In this document: positions 1-5,996 of the stretch, in pieces | Layout: the number at the start of each line of letters is the position of its first letter | Numbering within the stretch: the stretch's first letter is position 1 | NCBI GenBank assembly: GCA_016793585.1 | Contig: JAEUJR010000995.1 | Span: 1-11,296 of the forward strand | DNA length: 11,296 nucleotides | Reading direction: 5' to 3' | Source: Archangium sp. | Lineage (GTDB): Bacteria; Myxococcota; Myxococcia; Myxococcales; Myxococcaceae | Position numbers and translations under genes: made by a program | The notes under the pieces: model-generated | What the model was told of the DNA's origin: nothing | Database searches by the model: none | Seen by the model: only the letters and a program-made list of their open reading frames with translations

Positions 1-19
1 GTCCCCGAGTGAATCAGCG

Positions 20-48
20 CTGACAACCAGCCACGACGTGTGTACAGC
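20..48 (+). promoter_or_regulatory. Candidate sigma-70-type promoter for the carboxyltransferase gene
   Basis: A -35-like CTGACA (20-25) is followed after 17 bases by TACAGC (43-48), with TG just before it. Transcription would start near 55, leaving a leader of about 30 bases before the ATG at 87. The -35 box matches consensus at five of six bases, but the -10 box is weak. The upstream gene lies outside the window, so read-through from it cannot be excluded. Confidence 0.35.
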
Positions 49-86
49 CGCGCGCGCACCAACGACGTCGAACGCGAGGTCTTCAC

Positions 87-1655
87 ATGTCGATGACGGA
101 GAAGCTGGTCGGGCTGGTCGAACGGGTCGAGAAGGGCGGCGCCGAGAAGTACCACGCGAAGAACAAAGAGGTCGGCAAGCTCTTCGCGCGTGATCGCATC
201 GCATTGCTCATCGACAAGGACTCGTTCGTCGAAGAGGGCAAGCTCGCCAACAACCGCGACCCCGAGCTGCCGTCAGACGGGGTGATCACCGGCGTGGGGC
301 GCATCGATGGCCGGCCGGTCGCGATCATGGCGAACGACTCGACGGTGAAGGCGGGCTCGTGGGGCGCGCGCACGGTCGAGAAGATCCTCCGCATTCAAGA
401 GGTGGCGCGGACCCTGAAGGTGCCGCTCTTCTATCTGGTCGACTCAGCCGGAGCCCGCATCACCGACCAGGTCGACATGTTCCCCGGTCGCCGCGGTGCC
501 GGCCGCATCTTCTACAACGAGGTGCATCTGTCGGGCACCGTGCCGCAGATCTGCGTGCTCTTCGGGCCCTCGGCGGCCGGCGGCGCGTACATTCCCGCGT
601 TCTGCGACATCGTCATCATGGTCGACGGGAATGCGTCGATGTACCTGGGCAGCCCGCGCATGGCGGCCGAGGTGATCGGCGAGAAGGTGACGCTCGAAGA
701 GATGGGCGGCGCGAAGATGCACTGCTCGATCTCGGGCTGCGGCGACGTGCTCGCGAAGACCGAGCAGGAGGCCCTCGCGTTCGCGCGCCAGTACATCGGC
801 ATGATGCCGCTGAACTGCAACGAGAAGCCGCCACGTGCCGCGGTGAAGGCGCCGAAGACCTCGGGCAAGCCGATCGACCCTGTCGCGACCGCCGCGGGTG
901 AGCCGCCCGTCGTCTCGATCATTCCAGCTGATCAGAACAAGCCCTTCGACATGTACGCGCTCATCAACGAGCTCGTCGACGAGGGCAGCTGGGTCGAGGT
1001 GAAGAAGCTGTTCGCGCAGGAGCTCGTCACCGGCCTGGCGCGCATCAACGGTTACGTCGTCGGCATCGTGGCGAACCAGCCCAAGTACAAGGGCGGGGTG
1101 CTCTTCGTCGACTCCGCAGACAAGGCCGCGCGCTTCATCTGGCTGTGCGACGCGTTCAACATTCCGCTCATCTACCTGGCTGACGTGCCCGGCTTCATGA
1201 TCGGCTCGAAGGTCGAGAAGCAGGGCATCATTCGCTCGGGCGCGAAGATGATCTCGGCGGTGAGCGAAGCCAGCGTGCCGCGCATCTGCGTCGTGGTTCG
1301 CAAGGCCTACGGCGCCGGGCTGTACGCGATGAGCGGCCCGGGCTTCAACCCGAACGTCACGCTCGCGCTGCCGGGGTCGATGATCGCGGTGATGGGCCCC
1401 GAGGCGGCGGTGAACGCCGTGTACTTCAACAAGATTCAGGAGAAGCCCGAAGGCCCCGAGCGGCAGGCGTACATTCAGAAGCTGCGCGACGAGTACCGGG
1501 AAGACGTCGACATCTTCAAGCTCGCCTCCGAGCTGATCGTCGACGAGATCATTCCCGGCAAGCAGCTGCGGCAGGAGCTCGCCTCGCGCCTCGATCTCTA
1601 CGTTCCCGCCCAGCAGCTGCCCGTCGGCCGGAAGCGCGGCGTTCTGCCGGTTTGA
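87..1655 (+). CDS. Acyl-CoA carboxylase, carboxyltransferase (beta) subunit
   Basis: This 522-residue protein is a biotin-dependent carboxyltransferase. It moves a carboxyl group from carboxybiotin to an acyl-CoA and works with a separate biotin carboxylase/carrier subunit in the cytoplasm. It has the two expected crotonase-fold halves. The first carries the oxyanion-hole loop GPSAAGGAY (from residue 160) and the second carries YGAGLYAMSG (from residue 408). The conserved stretches DSAGARI and DVPGFM are also present. The length is normal for the propionyl-, methylcrotonyl- and related CoA carboxylase family. GAGGT at 76-80 lies six bases before the ATG at 87, so that start is preferred over the in-frame ATG two codons later. 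The substrate cannot be fixed from this window, because no biotin-carrier subunit or leucine or propionate gene is adjacent. Methylcrotonyl-CoA or another branched or short acyl-CoA are the main options. Confidence 0.93.
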   Translation: MSMTEKLVGLVERVEKGGAEKYHAKNKEVGKLFARDRIALLIDKDSFVEEGKLANNRDPELPSDGVITGVGRIDGRPVAIMANDSTVKAGSWGARTVEKILRIQEVARTLKVPLFYLVDSAGARITDQVDMFPGRRGAGRIFYNEVHLSGTVPQICVLFGPSAAGGAYIPAFCDIVIMVDGNASMYLGSPRMAAEVIGEKVTLEEMGGAKMHCSISGCGDVLAKTEQEALAFARQYIGMMPLNCNEKPPRAAVKAPKTSGKPIDPVATAAGEPPVVSIIPADQNKPFDMYALINELVDEGSWVEVKKLFAQELVTGLARINGYVVGIVANQPKYKGGVLFVDSADKAARFIWLCDAFNIPLIYLADVPGFMIGSKVEKQGIIRSGAKMISAVSEASVPRICVVVRKAYGAGLYAMSGPGFNPNVTLALPGSMIAVMGPEAAVNAVYFNKIQEKPEGPERQAYIQKLRDEYREDVDIFKLASELIVDEIIPGKQLRQELASRLDLYVPAQQLPVGRKRGVLPV

Positions 1656-1681
1656 ATCGTCTCCGAGGTGAGTTTTTGGCG

Positions 1682-1710
1682 TTGGCGGACCCACCCCGGA
1701 CCTGTATGGT
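1682..1710 (+). promoter_or_regulatory. Predicted promoter of the outer-membrane barrel gene
   Basis: TTGGCG (1682-1687) and TATGGT (1705-1710) are separated by exactly 17 bases. A second TTGGCG copy sits directly upstream at 1676-1681. Transcription would start near 1717, giving a leader of about 25 bases that contains the ribosome site. The word CTGTATGGT around the -10 recurs at 3441-3449 in front of another exported-protein gene. Confidence 0.5.
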
Positions 1711-1728
1711 GCCGCGCCCGTTGTTTCT

Positions 1729-1737
1729 GGGAGGTGG
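1729..1737 (+). promoter_or_regulatory. Ribosome binding site that decides the start at 1742
   Basis: GGGAGGTGG carries a full GGAGG core (1730-1734) seven bases before GTG at 1742. The GTG begins an ideal signal peptide. Upstream in-frame starts (for example ATG at 1706) lie within or before the predicted -10 box and would put extra residues ahead of that signal peptide. Confidence 0.7.
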
Positions 1738-1741
1738 ATTC

Positions 1742-2329
1742 GTGCGGAAGCTCGTTGCGCTGCTGACCTTGACCCTCACTTCGGCGGCCTTTGCCGCGAC
1801 CCCGTCCGAGGGTGTGCCGCTGCAGGTCCGCCGTGGCTTCTTCACCGAGACGGACATCGGCGGCTTCTTCACGCTCGGTGGCGACAACGGCTACTCGAAC
1901 CTTCAGACCTACCTGCAGCTCGGCGGCGGGTACCAGCTGACCATCGGCGGTGGCTCGGGCCTCATTCCCATCGGCGTGCACGTCGGCATCGGCGCGAACG
2001 CGCAGAACTGCTGGTCGGGGCTGAAGAACAACTCGTGCAACCTGTCTGACAACTTCACGCTCATCTTCGTCAGCGCGTCGGGCGGGTACCTGCACCGCGT
2101 GCTCGAGCGCCTGTACGTCGGCGGCAAGCTCCTCGCCGGGTGGACGTTGCTCGACCCCGCGCCCGTGACCGACGTGACGGGTGGTGTGAACGCGGGCATC
2201 GCGGCTTCCATCGAGTACGCGACCAACATGGACCACTTCTCGATCGGTCTCGACGTCGCGTTCCGCTTCGTGATCGGCCCGAACATTCCGTCGCTCGGGT
2301 TCTACCCGCGCGTGCAGTACACGTTCTGA
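1742..2329 (+). CDS. Small outer-membrane beta-barrel protein (myxobacterial type)
   Basis: This predicted 195-residue exported protein starts at GTG 1742. A signal peptide (Arg-Lys, then a Leu/Ala/Thr core, cleavage after A-F-A near residue 18) leads into alternating hydrophobic/polar strands rich in Gly and aromatic residues. The last residues are QYTF; a terminal Phe with alternating pattern is the usual signal of outer-membrane barrels. Two Cys flank a loop (C-W-S-G-L-K-N-N-S-C) and could form a disulfide. The size would fit an eight-stranded barrel. The segments GGKLLAGWTLLDPAPV and YATNMDHFSIGLDV look like those of small barrel proteins common in myxobacteria, where some relatives (CglE-type) act in gliding motility. 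I cannot assign this copy to that role. It has its own predicted promoter and strong ribosome site, and is followed by kdd after 36 bases. Confidence 0.75.
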   Translation: MRKLVALLTLTLTSAAFAATPSEGVPLQVRRGFFTETDIGGFFTLGGDNGYSNLQTYLQLGGGYQLTIGGGSGLIPIGVHVGIGANAQNCWSGLKNNSCNLSDNFTLIFVSASGGYLHRVLERLYVGGKLLAGWTLLDPAPVTDVTGGVNAGIAASIEYATNMDHFSIGLDVAFRFVIGPNIPSLGFYPRVQYTF

Positions 2330-2365
2330 TCATCAGCTGGTGAGCCGCGTGGTAATGCGCGGCGC

Positions 2366-3397
2366 ATGGCTCTCGATCTCTACGGCCTCTCTCGCGTCAA
2401 GAACGAGCAGGGCGTTCTTCCTCAGCGTGCTCGTGTCATCGACCCCTCGCTGCCGTTGCGGCCTGGCGAGCTGCTGATCGACGTCGAGAGCCTCAACATC
2501 GACGCGGCCTCGTTCAAGCAACTCAAGGACACTGCGGGCGGAGATCCCTCGAAGATCGTCGACGCGGTGCGGGCCATCGTCGCCGAGCGCGGCAAGATGC
2601 AGAACCCCGTCACCGGTTCGGGCGGCATGTTGATCGGCCGCGTGCGCGAGGTTTCGAAGGAGCACCCCGCCTTCGGCACACTGAAGCAGGGCGATCGCAT
2701 CGCCACCCTCGTCAGCCTCACGCTCACGCCGCTGGTGATCGAGACCGTTCGTGGCATCAGACCCGAGATCGATCGCATCGACATCACCGGCCACGCGATT
2801 CTGTTCGCCAGCGGCATCTTCGCGAAGCTGCCGTCGGATCTGCCCGACACCCTGAGCCTCGCGGCCCTCGACGTCGCCGGAGCGCCCGCCCTCGTCGCGC
2901 GCTGGGTGAAGCCGGGCCAGACGGTCGTGATGTTGGGAGCAGGGAAGAGTGGTGCGCTGTGTCTCGCGCAGGCCCGTGAGCTCATGGCGGGCAACGGCAC
3001 GCTGATCGCCCTCGACATCTCGCAGCCGGCACTCGACGCGCTCAAGAGCATCGGGCTGTGCGATCACGTCATGGCCTGCGACGCGACGAAGGGCGTCGAT
3101 GTGATGCAGAAGGTGTCGGAGCTGACGAACGGCGCGATGGCCGACCTCGTCGTGAACTGCGCGTCGGTCGGCAACACCGAGATGGCCAGCATTCTTTCGG
3201 TGAAGAACGGCGGCACCGTGATCTTCTTCTCGATGGCAACCAGCTTCACCGCCGCGGCGCTCGGCGCAGAAGGCGTCGGCAAAGACGTCACGATGATCGT
3301 CGGCAACGGCTACGTGCCTGGTCATGCAGACCTGACCCTCGAGCTGCTGCGCAAGAACCCGAAGCTGCGGGGGTTGTTCGAGCAGCGCTACACCTGA
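2366..3397 (+). CDS. kdd: L-erythro-3,5-diaminohexanoate dehydrogenase
   Basis: This 343-residue enzyme catalyses NAD(P)-dependent oxidative deamination of L-erythro-3,5-diaminohexanoate to 5-amino-3-oxohexanoate, a middle step of anaerobic lysine degradation. It is a medium-chain dehydrogenase-like protein. The N-terminal domain contains the family's characteristic NPVTGSGGMLIG (residues 80-91), and a Rossmann loop GAGKSG lies at 191-196. The segments LDVAGAPA, NCASVGNTEMA, FFSMATSFTAAALGAEGVGKD and IIGNGY-like IVGNGYVPGH agree closely with my memory of clostridial Kdd along the whole length. The ATG at 2366 matches the expected N-terminus (GVLPQ at residues 16-20). No Shine-Dalgarno is visible; TAATGC at 2353-2358 could be a -10 box for a nearly leaderless mRNA. 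The other pathway genes (kamA, kamDE, kce, kal) are absent from this window. Confidence 0.9.
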   Translation: MALDLYGLSRVKNEQGVLPQRARVIDPSLPLRPGELLIDVESLNIDAASFKQLKDTAGGDPSKIVDAVRAIVAERGKMQNPVTGSGGMLIGRVREVSKEHPAFGTLKQGDRIATLVSLTLTPLVIETVRGIRPEIDRIDITGHAILFASGIFAKLPSDLPDTLSLAALDVAGAPALVARWVKPGQTVVMLGAGKSGALCLAQARELMAGNGTLIALDISQPALDALKSIGLCDHVMACDATKGVDVMQKVSELTNGAMADLVVNCASVGNTEMASILSVKNGGTVIFFSMATSFTAAALGAEGVGKDVTMIVGNGYVPGHADLTLELLRKNPKLRGLFEQRYT

Positions 3398-3420
3398 CTC
3401 GCTGACGGGCGTTCCGCTGG

Positions 3421-3449
3421 CTGGCCGTTCTCCGCACACACTGTATGGT
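3421..3449 (+). promoter_or_regulatory. Predicted promoter, possibly giving a leaderless mRNA
   Basis: TATGGT (3444-3449) ends nine bases before the ATG at 3459, so transcription would start at or just before the start codon. The -35 match 17 bases upstream (CTGGCC, 3421-3426) is poor. The nine-base word CTGTATGGT is identical to the one at 1702-1710, which has a better -35 box. The bases before the ATG (GCAGCCCC) contain no ribosome site. Confidence 0.42.
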
Positions 3450-3458
3450 TGCAGCCCC

Positions 3459-3941
3459 ATGCGACTGGCCCTCCTGCTCTCGCTGCTGGCGTTCCCCGCG
3501 CTGGCCCAGAAGCCGAGCCTCATCACCGTCGCGCCGTTCGAAGACACGCGGCTGGGTGGGCTTCGACTGATCAAGAACGGCGCTGAGCTCGAGCTGGGCT
3601 TCTTCGGAGAAGAGGCGCCTGCGTTCTTCGAGGGGTGCGCGCTCTGTCAGGACGAACTGGTGCGCGTGAAAGGCCTGCGCATCACGGGGCTGGTGCTCGG
3701 CATCACGGGGCCGGTCACGATGCTCGGCGGGCTGATCGTCGGTCTCGCCGCAGGAGCGATCTTCCCCATTCTTCCGATCGCGCTGCTCGGTGGCGCGGTG
3801 ATCTCGATCGCTGGCGTGCTCTTCAATCAACTGGCCGACACGTTCCTGCTGCGAGCCGTGAACCTGTACAACCTGCAGGCGTTCGAGCCTCCGAAGCGAA
3901 CCAGCGGGTTTTCGGGGCCTTTGGGGAATTCGACGCCGTAG
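3459..3941 (+). CDS. Small exported membrane protein, unknown function
   Basis: I do not recognise this 160-residue protein. A signal peptide (MRLALLLSLLAFPALA, cleavage before Q17) is followed by a short polar region. That region contains a Cys pair, E-G-C-A-L-C-Q, around residues 53-57. Two long Gly/Ile/Leu/Val-rich hydrophobic stretches follow at about 70-90 and 95-130, separated by a Pro-containing turn (F-P-I-L-P). They probably form a membrane hairpin. The tail is short, hydrophilic and Ser/Pro-rich. Third-position G/C is high and the signal peptide is clean, so I take it as real. It has no evident ribosome site and may be translated from a leaderless transcript. The gene ends 75 bases before the next start in the same phase. 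The Cys pair could be a metal site or disulfide, but that is conjecture. Confidence 0.7.
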   Translation: MRLALLLSLLAFPALAQKPSLITVAPFEDTRLGGLRLIKNGAELELGFFGEEAPAFFEGCALCQDELVRVKGLRITGLVLGITGPVTMLGGLIVGLAAGAIFPILPIALLGGAVISIAGVLFNQLADTFLLRAVNLYNLQAFEPPKRTSGFSGPLGNSTP

Positions 3942-4016
3942 CGAAAGGCGTGGTGACAGTTCTTCTCGGTGCCGGTGTTCGAGCAGGCGAACCCGATGCA
4001 CTTCGAGGAGCCCACC

Positions 4017-4718
4017 ATGTCCCGCCTGCTTGCCGCTGCCGTCTCGCTCGCCCTCACCGCGTGTGGAGGCTTTGGCCTCGTCGGAAACGGCAAGCGCGTC
4101 ACCCAGGCGCGTGAGGTGCCGGTGTTCTCGTCGCTCGAGGTCCACTCGGCGATCGAGGTGATCGCGACGAAGGGCGACCGCGCGGTGTCGCTCACCACCG
4201 ACGAGAACATCGCCCAGTACATCGAGACGTTCGTGAGCGACGGGCGGCTCGTGCTGCGGGTTCGGCCCGACATCGACCTCATGGGCTTCACGCCGGTGAA
4301 GATCGAGGTCTCGAACGATCGCTTCGAGGGTATCAGCGCGTCGGGGGCGTCGATGGTGACGGCCCCGGTGACCGCGGCGCCGAAGCTGCCGGTCGAAGCG
4401 TCGGGCGCGAGCACGGTGATCATCTCGGGCGTCGACAGCGCGACGGTGACGGTCGATGCCTCTGGCGCCTCGACGGTGAAGCTCGAGGGCAAGACCGAGG
4501 CGCTGTCGATGAACGTGACGGGATCGTCGACGGTGCGCGCGCGGCCGCTCTCGGCCAACACGGTCACGGTGTCAGCCGACGGCGCGTCGCTGGTCGATCT
4601 CACGGCGGCCACGTCGGCCACGGGGCATGCCTCGGGCGCCTCGACGGTCGAGGTCTCGGGAGCCGGCACCGTGAACGTCACCTCGAGCGGCGCCTCGACG
4701 GTGCGGCGAGCGAATTGA
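4017..4718 (+). CDS. GIN-domain (DUF2807) lipoprotein
   Basis: The predicted 233-residue lipoprotein starts at ATG 4017, six bases after GAGGAG (4005-4010). The first 15 residues form a signal peptide ending in the lipobox L-T-A-C, so Cys16 would be acylated and the protein anchored to a membrane. The mature part begins like the DUF2807 or GIN family (putative autotransporter adhesin head): a short R-x-V-x-x-F-S-x-L-E-V-H segment, then a right-handed beta-helix-like series. S-G-A-S-x-V turns recur from about residue 108 to the end and can be read as stacked strands. Such proteins sit at the cell surface or in the periplasm, and their ligands are mostly unknown. The sigma-factor ORF follows after 4 bases (first possible ATG 4723) or 70 bases (preferred GTG 4789), so co-transcription with the downstream cluster is plausible. 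An upstream in-frame GTG at 3969 would bury the signal peptide and is rejected. Confidence 0.83.
   Translation: MSRLLAAAVSLALTACGGFGLVGNGKRVTQAREVPVFSSLEVHSAIEVIATKGDRAVSLTTDENIAQYIETFVSDGRLVLRVRPDIDLMGFTPVKIEVSNDRFEGISASGASMVTAPVTAAPKLPVEASGASTVIISGVDSATVTVDASGASTVKLEGKTEALSMNVTGSSTVRARPLSANTVTVSADGASLVDLTAATSATGHASGASTVEVSGAGTVNVTSSGASTVRRAN
4338..4703 (+). repeat. Imperfect coding repeats of Ser-Gly-Ala-Ser-x-Val turns
   Basis: The GIN lipoprotein gene contains recurring near-copies of GCSTCSGGCGCSTCGACGGT-like units around 4338, 4398, 4458, 4628 and 4687. They encode A/S-S-G-A-S-T/M-V. The spacing is irregular (about 60 bases for the first three, then longer), as expected for coils of differing length in a beta-helix. 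The repeats reflect protein structure and are not a mobile or non-coding repeat. Confidence 0.65.
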
Positions 4719-4778
4719 GCCGATGAATTCGCTCTCACTCCCGTCGGCTTCTCTTGCTACCGGGGGAGCCGTTGCAAC

Positions 4779-4784
4779 AAGGAG
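4779..4784 (+). promoter_or_regulatory. Ribosome binding site favouring sigma-factor start GTG 4789
   Basis: AAGGAG lies four bases before GTG 4789. The same AAGGAG precedes the anti-sigma gene (5261-5266) and the caspase gene (5982-5987). The upstream ATG at 4723 has no good ribosome site and would add a 22-residue low-complexity N-terminus ahead of the conserved sigma domain. Confidence 0.55.
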
Positions 4785-4788
4785 CGCC

Positions 4789-5277
4789 GTGGCCCTCGAC
4801 GTCGAGCACCTCTACCGAACGCATGGACCGATGGTGCTCCGTCGGTGCCGGCGGCTGCTGCGCGACGAAGGTCAGGCGCTCGACGCGATGCAGGACGTGT
4901 TCGTGCAGGTGCTTCGGCACCAGCGCTCGCTCGATGACGCCGCGCCCTCGTCGCTGTTGTTCCGCCTGGCGACCAACGTGTGCCTCAACAGGCTGCGCAC
5001 GCAGAAACGCAAACCGGAAGATCGCGACGACGAGCTCGTGCTCACCATCGCGCAGGAGCTCGACGAAGCCGCGCGCGCCCAGGCCGCCTCGACGTTGCGA
5101 CGGCTCTTCAGCGTCGAGCCCGAGTCGACCGCCACCATCGCCGTGATGCACCTGCTCGACGGCATGACGCACGACGAGGTGGCCAGAGAAGTGGGGATGT
5201 CCGTGTCAGGGGTGCGCAAGCGCCTTCGAACGTTGAGCGCGAAGTTGTCCACGCTGGATGAAGGAGCGGCGCCATGA
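4789..5277 (+). CDS. ECF-type sigma-70 family RNA polymerase sigma factor
   Basis: This 162-residue protein (184 if read from ATG 4723) has only sigma regions 2 and 4, the layout of extracytoplasmic-function sigma factors. Region 2 runs from about residue 5 to 75, with D-A-M-Q-D-V-F-V-Q-V-L (region 2.2, core polymerase contact) and F-R-L-A-T-N-V-C-L-N-R-L-R (regions 2.3/2.4, -10 recognition). Region 4 near the C-terminus has the helix-turn-helix M-T-H-D-E-V-A-R-E-V-G-M-S-V-S-G-V-R-K-R-L. It would direct polymerase to a dedicated set of promoters. The stop codon overlaps the start of the anti-sigma-like gene (ATGA), so the two are translationally coupled. This is the usual arrangement for a sigma factor held at the membrane by its partner, and autoregulation is likely. 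I could not find a clear ECF promoter in 4719-4788. Confidence 0.88.
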   Translation: MALDVEHLYRTHGPMVLRRCRRLLRDEGQALDAMQDVFVQVLRHQRSLDDAAPSSLLFRLATNVCLNRLRTQKRKPEDRDDELVLTIAQELDEAARAQAASTLRRLFSVEPESTATIAVMHLLDGMTHDEVAREVGMSVSGVRKRLRTLSAKLSTLDEGAAP

Positions 5278-5996
5278 GCCGGCAGGAACCTCCAGACTGG
5301 CTGCTCGAGCGTTACCTCTTGGGCGAGGTCACGCCCGAGCAGCGCGCACGGGTCGATCAGGCGATGGACGCGACGCTGCAGGCCCGGCTCGACGGGCTCA
5401 GGGCCGACTCGGCGAAGACGCTGGCTGCGCACCCTCCGGCACGCGTGGCGGCGCTGGTGAAGGCGCAGGCGCCCGTGCAGCAAAGCCGTCGTTGGCTGCT
5501 TCCGGCGTTCGGGCTGGCGGCCGCCGTGATCCTCGCGATCGTCTTCGTTCCGCGCGGAGACGAGACGATCCTCAAAGGTGAAGGCGCACGGCTCGCGCTG
5601 TTCCGCATGACGGCGCAGGGCCCACAGCCGCTCGGCAACGGCGCTCCGGTTCGTGCGGGTGATCTCGTGCAGGCGCGCTACGGCGTCGACGAAGCCGGCT
5701 TCGTGGTGCTGCTGTCGTTCGACGCGCTGGGGCAGGTGACGGTTCATGCGCCGTTGCACAGCGCCGACACCTCGACCGACGCCGGCTCGTTCTCGACGCA
5801 GCAAGCGTTCGAGCTCGACGCGTCACCCGGCTTCGAGCGGTTCGTCTTGTTCACGTCGAAAAATCCACTGTCGATCGACGCGCTCTCGGAGTTGGCCCGG
5901 CAGGCCGCGCGGAGCAGTGACGCCCAACATGCGGCGCTCGCGGTCGACCCCTCCACCCACCAGCGGTCGATCGTTCTCGTGAAGGAGCTTCGATGA
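5274..5996 (+). CDS. Anti-sigma-like membrane protein with DUF4384-type domain
   Basis: This 240-residue protein has three parts. Residues about 8-45 contain W-L-L-E-R-Y-L-L-G-E-V-T-P-E-Q-R-A-R-V, the helical signature typical of the cytoplasmic end of anti-sigma factors, but without the zinc-binding His and Cys of zf-HC2 proteins. Residues 74-92 form one transmembrane helix. Residues about 105-200 (from A-R-L-A-L-F through R-A-G-D-L-V-Q-A-R-Y, V-V-L-L-S-F-D, V-T-V-H-A-P to F-V-L-F-T-S) resemble DUF4384, a domain often linked to caspase-like or kinase proteins. This part would lie outside the cytoplasmic membrane and could act as the sensor. AAGGAG is seven bases before the start, and the gene overlaps both neighbours by 4 bp. 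The inferred role is to sequester the upstream sigma factor until a signal on the envelope side releases it. The DUF4384 call rests on pattern resemblance. Confidence 0.75.
   Translation: MSRQEPPDWLLERYLLGEVTPEQRARVDQAMDATLQARLDGLRADSAKTLAAHPPARVAALVKAQAPVQQSRRWLLPAFGLAAAVILAIVFVPRGDETILKGEGARLALFRMTAQGPQPLGNGAPVRAGDLVQARYGVDEAGFVVLLSFDALGQVTVHAPLHSADTSTDAGSFSTQQAFELDASPGFERFVLFTSKNPLSIDALSELARQAARSSDAQHAALAVDPSTHQRSIVLVKELR

Noticed and set aside
444..1694. Long minus-strand open frame opposite the carboxyltransferase gene
   Set aside because: Its translation is rich in Arg, His, Asp and Leu with no recognisable domain, while the plus frame is a clear carboxyltransferase. It is an antisense shadow caused by high GC.
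1652..1741. Longer N-terminus for the outer-membrane barrel protein
   Set aside because: It would overlap the previous gene's stop and bury the signal peptide; GTG 1742 has a GGAGG site and a proper signal sequence.
3398..3458. Terminator hairpin after kdd
   Set aside because: GC-rich words are present, but I could not pair a convincing stem followed by a T run.
2333..3574. 413-residue minus-strand open frame opposite kdd
   Set aside because: It is a low-complexity shadow and spans two genes and their gap; kdd on the plus strand matches a known family end to end.
4018..4738. Upstream extension of the minus-strand frame across the GIN lipoprotein gene
   Set aside because: It is open because its third positions align with those of the lipoprotein gene; the Val/Ser/Thr/Ala-rich translation mirrors the repeats. 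Only the part in the intergenic gap is kept as a question.
4723..4788. ATG 4723 as the sigma-factor start
   Set aside because: It has a weak ribosome context and a 22-residue Ser/Ala-rich extension ahead of the conserved domain; GTG 4789 has AAGGAG. It remains possible.
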